Origin: Clostridiales bacterium | GTDB taxonomy: Bacteria; Bacillota_A; Clostridia; Saccharofermentanales; Saccharofermentanaceae | Reading direction: 5' to 3' | Assembly: GCA_017649745.1 (NCBI GenBank) | Contig: JAGCGE010000327.1 | Span: 1-30,646 of the forward strand | DNA length: 30,646 nucleotides | In this document: piece after piece, positions 24,448 to 30,646 of the stretch | Numbering within the stretch: position 1 is the first letter of the stretch | Layout of the letters: every line of letters begins with the position of its first letter | Notes under the pieces: model-generated | What the model was told of the DNA's origin: nothing | What the model saw: only the letters and a program-made list of their open reading frames with translations | Database searches by the model: none | Translations under genes and position numbers: made by a program

Positions 24448-25151
24448 CTGTTATAACTCTTTCCGTATTTATACTTATATCTATGCGTCTTATGGGATGC
24501 ATCGTTATATACGAATCCGATAACCTTGGCATTTACATACTCGAGCTGTCTCATCGTATATGAAAGATCAGTACTTCTCGTATAATCCTGTCTTACAACT
24601 ACTACCATTCCATCTGTAAGCTTCGATGCTATAAGGGCATCTGAAACCTCTCCGACAGGAGGGAGGTCAAGTATTATGAAATTGTAGAAATTCTCGACTT
24701 CACTGATGAGCTTAGACATATTCTTCGAAGCAAGAAGCTCAGAAGGATTCGGTGGAACGTCACCAGCGAAGATGATATTAAGTCCTTTGATAATGACATT
24801 ACTGTGGAAAACATTTCCAGTCTCGTTCATGCCGGCCAAGAGATTAGATAATCCAGGAGTCTTAGGCTGATTAAGCTTTCTTCTCAAGGTAGGAAGACGC
24901 ATATCACATTCTATAAGAAGGACTTTTCTTCCACTCTCAGCTAACGAATATGCAAGATTTAATGCCGTAAGGCTCTTTCCTTCACCATGAAGAGAACTAG
25001 TAACGCCTACGATCCTCGCATTTCTATCTTCTCTCTTAACAGAATAAAGGATATTAGTACGAAGGAGGTTATAAGCTTCCTTTCCTTCAAAGCCGAGCTT
25101 GTCACCGACAAAACTCATACCGTCATTTACGTTAGTATTCTTGTCGCTCAT
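24444..25151 (-). CDS. cpsD: CpsD/CapB tyrosine autokinase (BY-kinase)
   Basis: 235 aa. Walker A GEGKS (56-60, in VTSSLHGEGKSLTALNLA), Walker A' VLLIECDMRLPTLRR, Walker B FIILDLPPVG. The C-terminus holds four Tyr (225, 227, 229, 233; HRYKYKYGKSYNR), the autophosphorylation cluster. Cytosolic partner of Wzz/CapA, separate polypeptide as usual in Gram-positives. Phosphorylation cycles control polymer length and export. The ATG follows the wzz stop by 3 bases and uses the GGAGGAG in the end of wzz as ribosome-binding site. Confidence 0.95.
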   Translation of the reverse strand: MSDKNTNVNDGMSFVGDKLGFEGKEAYNLLRTNILYSVKREDRNARIVGVTSSLHGEGKSLTALNLAYSLAESGRKVLLIECDMRLPTLRRKLNQPKTPGLSNLLAGMNETGNVFHSNVIIKGLNIIFAGDVPPNPSELLASKNMSKLISEVENFYNFIILDLPPVGEVSDALIASKLTDGMVVVVRQDYTRSTDLSYTMRQLEYVNAKVIGFVYNDASHKTHRYKYKYGKSYNR

Positions 25152-25154
25152 GAC

Positions 25155-26060
25155 TTACTCCTCCTTTTTTCCATCTGCTCTTAAGAAGTAGTCACTTTCA
25201 ACGAGCGTGTCATCTACTTTCCTTGTTGCAGGAACCCTTACATCACTTGAACTGTTGGAAGCTTTCCTTCTCGCGTTGGCAGAAGCATATGCATACTTAC
25301 TGCTCTTGCTCCTGGAATATGCTCTTCTGTAGTAGTATCCGCCCTTACCGTTAGATGAGAGATCAGGGACCGTAGCAAGTACAGGGATGTCCTTGTATGT
25401 CTCAAGAAGAAAATCTTCATTTCTGATCTTAGTATCGATGAGGAACAAGAACGCTACGAGTGAAGCACTTAATACTACGCCTACAAGAGAACCGAGTACT
25501 GCTGTCTTTATGATGCTTCTGTTGGTCTTAGGTGTTCCAGGAACCGCTTCTTCAACGATCTGAGCAGATGCACCTTCGATAACAGTAGAGATCTTATCAG
25601 GAAGAACTGCAAGTATCGAATTCGCGATATGAGCTGAAACTGCAGGGTCATCGGCTGTTACAGTAATCTTAAAAATAGCAGTTTCTCCGACAGGCTCAGA
25701 AGTGATCATCTTCTGAAGTTGTTCATAAGAATAAGGAAGACCTGTCTCAGCGATGATCTCCTGCAATGTATTACGGCTAGTTAAGATGACCGAATATGTC
25801 TCCATGAGGCTATTCGTTGTTCTTATATCACCACTACTTATGGAAAGCTTAGCTGATCCAAGCGATAATGAGTTACTGTTAACGTAGATCAAAGCGGAGG
25901 ATTCATACTTAGTCTCCTGTGTCATATAGGCAAAGCCGAATGCAAGACCGCCACCGATGATAGCACAAAGAACGATAAGCCAGGCCTTTCTCCACAAAGC
26001 TTTAAGAAGCTTAAAAAGGTCTATTTCCTCCATGTTATTCTGTTTGGGATTTGATGCCAT
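25155..26060 (-). CDS. Wzz/CapA-type chain-length determinant and kinase activator
   Basis: 301 aa. Short cytosolic N-terminus (EEIDLFKLLKALWRKAW), TM1 at about 26-46, extracytoplasmic part with YESSALIYVNS and helices, Pro-rich PGTPKTN before TM2 at 184-208, then a cytoplasmic tail of about 90 residues. Tail residues 241-258 are very Tyr/Arg/Ser-rich (Tyr 242-244, 248, 256, 258). In Gram-positive CpsC/CapA the tail switches on CpsD; here the tail is longer than usual and may itself be a phosphorylation target (inference). First gene of the capsule operon, behind a probable promoter, with GGAGAGGG before the ATG. Confidence 0.9.
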   Translation of the reverse strand: MASNPKQNNMEEIDLFKLLKALWRKAWLIVLCAIIGGGLAFGFAYMTQETKYESSALIYVNSNSLSLGSAKLSISSGDIRTTNSLMETYSVILTSRNTLQEIIAETGLPYSYEQLQKMITSEPVGETAIFKITVTADDPAVSAHIANSILAVLPDKISTVIEGASAQIVEEAVPGTPKTNRSIIKTAVLGSLVGVVLSASLVAFLFLIDTKIRNEDFLLETYKDIPVLATVPDLSSNGKGGYYYRRAYSRSKSSKYAYASANARRKASNSSSDVRVPATRKVDDTLVESDYFLRADGKKEE

Positions 26061-26082
26061 TTTGCCCTCTCCAAATCACTTC

Positions 26083-26111
26083 ATTATAAAAACAATTCTT
26101 AATATAACATA
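26083..26111 (-). promoter_or_regulatory. Probable promoter of the capsule operon
   Basis: Within the 104-base gap between the response regulator and wzz, the minus strand has an exact TATAAT (26083-26088), about 20 bases upstream of the wzz ribosome-binding site region, giving a short leader. The -35 is weak (about 26106-26111, TATGTT at 17-base spacing). A second AT-rich -10-like TATATT lies at 26101-26106. The position is expected for the operon start; the exact boxes are a judgement. Confidence 0.45.
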
Positions 26112-26164
26112 ATTAAAAGATTACAAATAGCAATTTGGAAAGATTCGTAAAGAAATCTTAATAA

Positions 26165-27259
26165 TTACTGGCGATCCTTTATGACAAGCCCCGATTCCCT
26201 TGCTTTTATCGCAAGCTCGGTCCTTGTCTTAAACCCGCTCTTCTCCATGATATTAGCTATATGTGTCTTGACGGTAGCAACTGAAATGAAGAGTTTTTCT
26301 GCGATCTTCTCGTTTGTATCGCCTGTTGTAAGCTCCCTTAAGATCTCCAGTTCCCTCTCAGATAGGTCATATGAACTGATCCTTCCGATCTTAACTTCAG
26401 GTGTCTTATCCGGATAGATAGACTCGCCTGCAACTGTCCTATCCATAATGCTTATAAGAGGAGCCGAGTCAGTTTCTTTATATACGAAACTTTCTACACC
26501 GGCTTCCCTTGCTCTTTGGAGATAACTGAACTCAGGCATTGACGTAACGATTATTATCTTTATCTTCGGATGAGCCTTCTTGATCCTAGCTGCTGCATTA
26601 AGACCATTAGCTCCGTTATCCGTATATACATCCATTAAGATAAGATCAATATTCTCGTTCTGGCAGTATACGTCAGCTAAGTCAGCATTTCTAATCGAAT
26701 ACATGAGCTCGTATCTGTCGCTTTCCCTTACTGTCTTCTCGAATAGCATCCTAACCATATTCTGATCTTCGACTATCATGACTCTGGTCTTCTTCTGTTC
26801 TTTCTCTTCATCAGCCCAGAGGAAAGACTTTCCTTCCTCCTTTGCCTTCTCAAGAGCAATAAGTGCTCTGTTTACAGCAGGAACACAGCCTTTCTCAGGA
26901 TCGTGACTGCACTGAGCCGCACCTATCGTTACAGGACACATATCTGAAGCGGTTGCTATCACATTTCGTGAAAGTTCCTCTGCTCTGTCCATAAACTCAA
27001 GTTTATGAAGCGTTACGAGAAAACCCATGTCTCCCATGAAGGTGATGATATCTTCATCTTTAAGGTATCTCATTATGATGAACTTAAGCTCATCCATGAT
27101 CCTGTCGTATTCTTCAACACCTTGTGTTATCTGGATCTTCCTATAGTCTTTTATCTCTACTATAAGAACTGCATTATTGCACGAACCGTATTCGCATCTT
27201 ACCTTAAGATCCGAACAATGCTTCTCGAATGATCTTCTGTCAGGAAATACGACTGCCAT
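26165..27259 (-). CDS. Response regulator: degenerate GGDEF - receiver - LuxR-type HTH
   Basis: 364 aa, about 150 longer than a NarL/FixJ regulator. Residues 25-147 resemble a GGDEF domain: AVLIVEIKDYRKI, then FMGDMGFLVTL where MGDMG (75-79) sits at the GGDEF site, then VTIGAAQCSHD and ALIALEKAKEEGKSFL (usual domain end); catalytic residues are lost. Receiver at 157-278: MIVEDQNMVR, phospho-acceptor D210 (LILMDVYTDNGANGL), T239, K261. HTH at 295-360: LSERELEILRELTTGDTNEKIAEKLFISVATVKTHIANI. The gene follows the histidine kinase by 16 bases and lies just upstream of the capsule operon, its likely target (inference). Confidence 0.88.
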   Translation of the reverse strand: MAVVFPDRRSFEKHCSDLKVRCEYGSCNNAVLIVEIKDYRKIQITQGVEEYDRIMDELKFIIMRYLKDEDIITFMGDMGFLVTLHKLEFMDRAEELSRNVIATASDMCPVTIGAAQCSHDPEKGCVPAVNRALIALEKAKEEGKSFLWADEEKEQKKTRVMIVEDQNMVRMLFEKTVRESDRYELMYSIRNADLADVYCQNENIDLILMDVYTDNGANGLNAAARIKKAHPKIKIIIVTSMPEFSYLQRAREAGVESFVYKETDSAPLISIMDRTVAGESIYPDKTPEVKIGRISSYDLSERELEILRELTTGDTNEKIAEKLFISVATVKTHIANIMEKSGFKTRTELAIKARESGLVIKDRQ

Positions 27260-27275
27260 ACACTTTCTTCCTTTC

Positions 27276-28508
27276 TCATACTTCGATGATGAGCCTGAAC
27301 TTAGGCTCTACCAACACTTCCATCTTTAAGCCTTCACCTTCGACTATATGGCGAAGACTTCCAAGTCCACTACCTTCCACATACTCTTTTACTTTGATAT
27401 TACCATTATCTTCGTAGATTATCTGTTCTTGTTCAAGAGTTATGATGACTTCTGATGCCTTGGCGTGTCTTACGGCATTAGTCAGATATTCTCTTGCGCC
27501 TGCTGCAAGGTGCTTCTGAAGCCTTGTATCAAGAGAAGACACGTCTCCTCTTACTGTCATCTTTATTCCTATGGCATTAGCTGCTTCATTAACATCTGTA
27601 AGAAGATTATCGATATCTTCATTCTTATCTTCCTCAAGATCCATGAGCCTTATCCTCTTCCACATCTGACGGATCTCGTCTAGCTCATTATCATCCTGAC
27701 TACCGGTCTCCATATAATGACGCATCTTAAGAAGAGCTAAGCCAAGCTCGTCATGTACTTTTATCTTGGCTTCCAAGATCTCTCTAGCGTAGATATTTTC
27801 GTTTACGGCACTGTCGAACTTTCTTAAGTGCTCGTTAAAGACTCTTAGTTCCTCTTCTTTCTTACTTAATGTCTTAAGCTGCTTCTCTTCTTCAGTAACA
27901 TCTGAAGCAATGATCTCATATAAGATCTGACCGTCATAGTTAAGTTCGTTTCTTTTGATGCTGTATACTGTTCCGTCTGAAAGGTGCACCAAGCCTTCCT
28001 TGGCGTTGATCTTTGCCCAAAAGATAAGACCGTTTTTGATGGTTATGCCAAGTACGTCCTGAGATATCTTCTCGATAATAGGGTTCTCGAGCTTGACTCT
28101 TCCGTCAGGATAGTAATAACAAAGGCCTGTCTTTATCTTATCCATACCCTCTTTAACGGACAGTTCAGACAGATGGCTGTTCTCATAGTGATAATTCTCT
28201 ATAAAGGACACTATCTCAAGAACAAAGGTGAATACGATCAATATGATGAGGAGTGTGCCGCTAATACAATGCGAGAAGAATTCCTCATCTTTTCCAAGCT
28301 CCCTTCCCGTGATAACGGTTATAGCAACTGCAAGGCATATCTGTGCAAAGTAACCCGCTAAGGATACTAAGACCGGAGTAATTATCCTATAGACTGGTCT
28401 TCTGTTCCTCGTGACAGTGAATATCTCAAATGCTGCGAATAATATCTCAGCATAGCTTAATATCAGAAGTATGGTTCTTATGGCGAAAGGAATATCTATT
28501 ATGCTCAT
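27276..28508 (-). CDS. Membrane sensor histidine kinase (HisKA_3/HATPase type)
   Basis: 410 aa. Three TM helices at about 14-32, 43-66 and 81-104, a PAS-like cytosolic domain at about 118-205 (LCYYYPDGRVKLENPII, YEIIASDVTEEE), a short coiled region, DHp around H252 in KIKVHDELGLALLKM, and the ATP lid with N-box N344 (REYLTNAVRHAK), G1 IYEDNG and G2 GSGLGSL. Full-length in the LuxR-regulator-partner class. Its start overlaps the upstream sensor gene by 4 bases (ATGA), and the response regulator follows by 16 bases, so they form a cognate set. Signal unknown. Confidence 0.9.
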   Translation of the reverse strand: MSIIDIPFAIRTILLILSYAEILFAAFEIFTVTRNRRPVYRIITPVLVSLAGYFAQICLAVAITVITGRELGKDEEFFSHCISGTLLIILIVFTFVLEIVSFIENYHYENSHLSELSVKEGMDKIKTGLCYYYPDGRVKLENPIIEKISQDVLGITIKNGLIFWAKINAKEGLVHLSDGTVYSIKRNELNYDGQILYEIIASDVTEEEKQLKTLSKKEEELRVFNEHLRKFDSAVNENIYAREILEAKIKVHDELGLALLKMRHYMETGSQDDNELDEIRQMWKRIRLMDLEEDKNEDIDNLLTDVNEAANAIGIKMTVRGDVSSLDTRLQKHLAAGAREYLTNAVRHAKASEVIITLEQEQIIYEDNGNIKVKEYVEGSGLGSLRHIVEGEGLKMEVLVEPKFRLIIEV

Positions 28509-29968
28509 GATGCACTTCCTCCCTTCGCCTTGAATTCGAATCCGAGGAGATCACCTTCAGAACTGATGGTTATCATAAGAGCTTCGATATCTTCGATGTT
28601 TTTTCTTAGGAAGAGCCTGAATATATCGAATGCTTCAACCATTCTTACTGCTTTTACGAGTTTTGACGGCTCATAGTCATCCAGCATCTCGATCCTTGTG
28701 TCGATACCATAGAGTTTCAGGTAATCAGCGGTCTCTTTTACCGACAGATAAAGTTCTGATAAAGCAGCATATTTATTCTTCTGACCGAGAAGAAGGAGAT
28801 TGGTCCTTCTCTTAATGAGCGAACCGAATACAGCGCAAAACGGGATCTTATCCTTGTCGCTTATATTGTTTTCGATAAGGTCGAGTTCAGGCTTTACGGC
28901 TCTACCTATGTCTTCATAGATGGAGGACTTGTATTCATAGCCTGTCCTCTCGCCTTCAAGACGCTTCTGTTCCTCCATATACTCTTTCTCGGTATTGAGT
29001 TTCTCTATGGAGCTGTTGATCCTTGCTTTAATCCTGTTTACTTCCGTAAGGTCTTCTACCCATCTAACGGTTCCTCCCGTTATAGGAGAATATACGAAGA
29101 CATAGTCACTTGAAGATCCGATGCTGTCGAGCACAGGAGAACCCCATACTGTCTCTTTCTCGGAATCCTCAACAGAGATCATAGCGCTCGATATCTTGAT
29201 GATATTGTCATAACCGTCGCATGATGGGATAAGACCTATAAGGATACAAGCTTCCCAGAAGCCGATCACTGTGAAGCATGCGATCTCATAGAACATGTAT
29301 TTGAATAATCCGATGTTACTCTGGAGAAGAAGACCTGCTCCCACGAGTAGTACCAGGAAAGGAATCCAGCTGAGCTTACGAACAGTCGATACACGACACT
29401 TACGTAAGACCAGAACGAAAGATGAAAGAAGAAGCAAGACCTGCCAGATGAAGGATATCCAGAAGATGATACCTCTTTGATAATCATCCTCCCAGTTAGG
29501 TCCTGTGAATCTATAGCACAAATGATGAAGATCGTTGGTTATGAAGAATACTCCAAGGATCGCCGTTATCGACAATACGACAATCGTGAATTTACGGAAT
29601 ATGTCCTTGTGGATCTCGATACTGAGCGCTGCGAGGAAAGAGAATGACGCGAGAAGCATCATCGGGAAATTATTTATGTACCAGGCAAGCATCTTGAAGT
29701 CTTCATATTCGTTCATGAACTTATACTTGGTCATTCTTAGGAACATAACGACTACCGTCGTTACGGTTATACCAACAAATAAGTTCTTAGTTGCTGATCT
29801 GACGATCTTCTGTCTTATTCCTACTGCCCAGAAGATCGATAAAATGGCATAGTAAGATGCCACTATAAAGCGGAAATTAAGTTCCCTTGCCTGGATGAAT
29901 CCACCGATAAGGAAGAAGATAAGGCCGCATATAAGATTGACAAGAGATTTTTTCTCTATCTTGAACAT
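28505..29968 (-). CDS. Multi-TM sensor protein with kinase-like but apparently inactive C-terminus
   Basis: 487 aa. About eight TM helices in residues 8-248 (7TM/histidine-kinase N-terminal type). Residues about 255-305 are a small PAS-like domain (SSDYVFVYSPITGGTVRWVED), 310-345 a coiled coil, and 350-480 a helical part (IYEDIGRAVKPELDLIENNI, GSLIKRRTNLLLLG) resembling the DHp and ATPase regions of 7TM histidine kinases. I find no phospho-acceptor His at the expected place and no N or G boxes; the end LLGFEFKAKG may be a degenerate ATPase strand. Possibly a pseudokinase or ligand sensor acting through the neighbouring kinase. Function inferred from fold only. Confidence 0.72.
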   Translation of the reverse strand: MFKIEKKSLVNLICGLIFFLIGGFIQARELNFRFIVASYYAILSIFWAVGIRQKIVRSATKNLFVGITVTTVVVMFLRMTKYKFMNEYEDFKMLAWYINNFPMMLLASFSFLAALSIEIHKDIFRKFTIVVLSITAILGVFFITNDLHHLCYRFTGPNWEDDYQRGIIFWISFIWQVLLLLSSFVLVLRKCRVSTVRKLSWIPFLVLLVGAGLLLQSNIGLFKYMFYEIACFTVIGFWEACILIGLIPSCDGYDNIIKISSAMISVEDSEKETVWGSPVLDSIGSSSDYVFVYSPITGGTVRWVEDLTEVNRIKARINSSIEKLNTEKEYMEEQKRLEGERTGYEYKSSIYEDIGRAVKPELDLIENNISDKDKIPFCAVFGSLIKRRTNLLLLGQKNKYAALSELYLSVKETADYLKLYGIDTRIEMLDDYEPSKLVKAVRMVEAFDIFRLFLRKNIEDIEALMITISSEGDLLGFEFKAKGGSAS

Positions 29969-29995
29969 CTTATCCTCCTTCCTCCCACGATTATA

Positions 29996-30517
29996 TTATT
30001 CCTCGCCGAGGATACTGTCAAAATACCTCCGAAGCCCGTCGAATGCGATCGAACAGTCTACTCCCTTCGTCTTAACCGTAAATTCACTCATACCCTTATA
30101 TCCCTCGAATCTATAGTTTACTTCATATATATTCATAGGCTTTCCGTCTGCACCTGATCCTATCCTGATCTTCGGCTCGATACTTTGAAGATCTCTTAAG
30201 TTATACATACAAGCATATTTCTTCTTGATGAAGCACAGGAATTTTGGCCTTTCTTCCACAAGAGCTATGAGACCTTTTTCTTTATATACGAATAGAGGAG
30301 CGATCTCTCCCTTGAAGTGATCTTTTACTTCTTCGTAGATCTTCGTTCCTTCTGTTATCTGTTCATGATGATCCATGACGTCCTTAAGTGTTACGCACTC
30401 ATGATCAAAACACTTAAAGGATGCCTTCGCACATTTCCTGCAGATCAGATTACCATCAATGAGTCTTATGCCTCTGTTATCCTCTCTGTTACAGATCGCA
30501 CATCTGCCATCACCCAC
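29996..30517 (-). CDS. DUF4428-type zinc-ribbon protein
   Basis: 173 aa. The N-terminal Cys4 knuckle CAIC (C6, C9) and CRKC (C26, C29) around DNRGIRLIDGNLI matches the DUF4428 zinc ribbon. Residues 35-60 are helical, 70-160 form strands (APLFVYKEKGLIALV, FLCFIKKKYACMY) that could be a PH-like domain. No signal peptide or TM segment. The start is GTG at 30517 with GGAGG about 9 bases upstream. First gene of the regulatory cluster, 27 bases before the sensor gene. Role unknown. Confidence 0.75.
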   Translation of the reverse strand: MGDGRCAICNREDNRGIRLIDGNLICRKCAKASFKCFDHECVTLKDVMDHHEQITEGTKIYEEVKDHFKGEIAPLFVYKEKGLIALVEERPKFLCFIKKKYACMYNLRDLQSIEPKIRIGSGADGKPMNIYEVNYRFEGYKGMSEFTVKTKGVDCSIAFDGLRRYFDSILGEE

Positions 30518-30606
30518 ACACTTTGTCCTCCGCTAGACTTATGTATCATAAAGTCTACCTTCGTTATCTAGGTGTCGGTATCCTACGAAAGTATGATTTT
30601 AATAGT

Positions 30607-30633
30607 AAACGGCCGCTTTTTAGGCGACCGTCT
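30607..30633 (-). terminator. Probable intrinsic terminator of the upstream minus-strand gene
   Basis: In minus-strand RNA, ACGGTCGC pairs with GCGGCCGT (one G-U pair) around a CTAAAAA loop, with two more outer pairs and a following TTTACTATT tract. Read on the plus strand the G-U becomes an A-C mismatch, so the minus strand is favoured. It would end a gene lying beyond the right edge and insulate the regulatory cluster, whose own promoter probably lies in 30535-30600; I see a possible TATGAT at about 30538-30543 but no convincing -35. Confidence 0.55.
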
Positions 30634-30646
30634 TATTCTTTGTAAA

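Noticed and set aside
26140..26159. AAGATT/AATCTT hairpin after the response regulator as a terminator
   Set aside because: Only six AT-rich pairs with an eight-base loop and no U-run; too weak to call.
26165..27259. Active diguanylate cyclase in the response regulator
   Set aside because: The GGDEF site reads MGDMG, so the catalytic residues are missing.
27984..28361. Plus-strand 125-aa open frame
   Set aside because: Antisense to the histidine kinase gene; composition is that of a reversed coding strand.
1..30646. CRISPR arrays, tRNA or rRNA genes
   Set aside because: No regularly spaced direct repeats and no RNA gene signatures were seen by eye on either strand.

Overview
The window reads as one end of a chromosomal capsule/exopolysaccharide locus of a low-to-moderate GC, Gram-positive anaerobe of the Clostridia (Lachnospiraceae/Oscillospiraceae-like). 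The basis is strong AGGAG-type ribosome-binding sites, a Wzz/CpsD/CpsB tyrosine-phosphorylation module, an LCP ligase, a class B sortase, a LoaP-type NusG paralogue and a DUF4428 zinc-ribbon protein. I cannot name genus or species. Every gene I accept is on the minus strand, so transcription runs from the right end towards position 1.

Right end (about 26.1-30.6 kb): a terminator-like hairpin (30607-30633) precedes a four-gene regulatory cluster: a DUF4428 protein, a multi-TM sensor with no visible kinase motifs, a histidine kinase with its catalytic boxes, and a response regulator with an unusual degenerate GGDEF - receiver - LuxR HTH order. It ends just before a probable promoter (TATAAT) for the capsule operon.

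Early capsule genes (about 21-26 kb): wzz/capA, cpsD autokinase, cpsB PHP phosphatase, then, unexpectedly, a class B sortase and one SAQTG-anchored surface protein, then the LCP ligase and a LoaP/NusG-like antiterminator. A 120-base spacer with three predicted stem-loops separates loaP from the next gene.

Sugar assembly genes (about 5-20.5 kb): a PglF/PglE/PglC-like set plus a GNAT acetyltransferase should make and load the first lipid-linked sugar, probably a 2,4-diamino-2,4,6-trideoxyhexose. Two GT4 and two GT2 transferases, a Wzy polymerase and a Wzx flippase follow. A decoration cassette (LicD, IspD/TarI-like cytidylyltransferase, polysaccharide pyruvyl transferase-family protein, SDR) suggests a phospho-linked substituent drawn from a CDP-activated donor.

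Left end (1-5 kb): capE/fnlA, capG/fnlC and capF/fnlB make UDP-N-acetyl-L-fucosamine, but an XRE regulator - ImmA/IrrE metallopeptidase - PIN-domain gene set lies between capG and capF, in the same orientation. A WbuB-like GT4 is a reasonable candidate for the L-FucNAc transferase. Sample lines give roughly 28-35% GC in the transferase region and the XRE-ImmA-PIN module against about 45% in the regulatory genes, the usual sign of an exchanged serotype-determining core. No tRNA, rRNA, CRISPR array, insertion sequence or gene-free stretch over 300 bases was seen.
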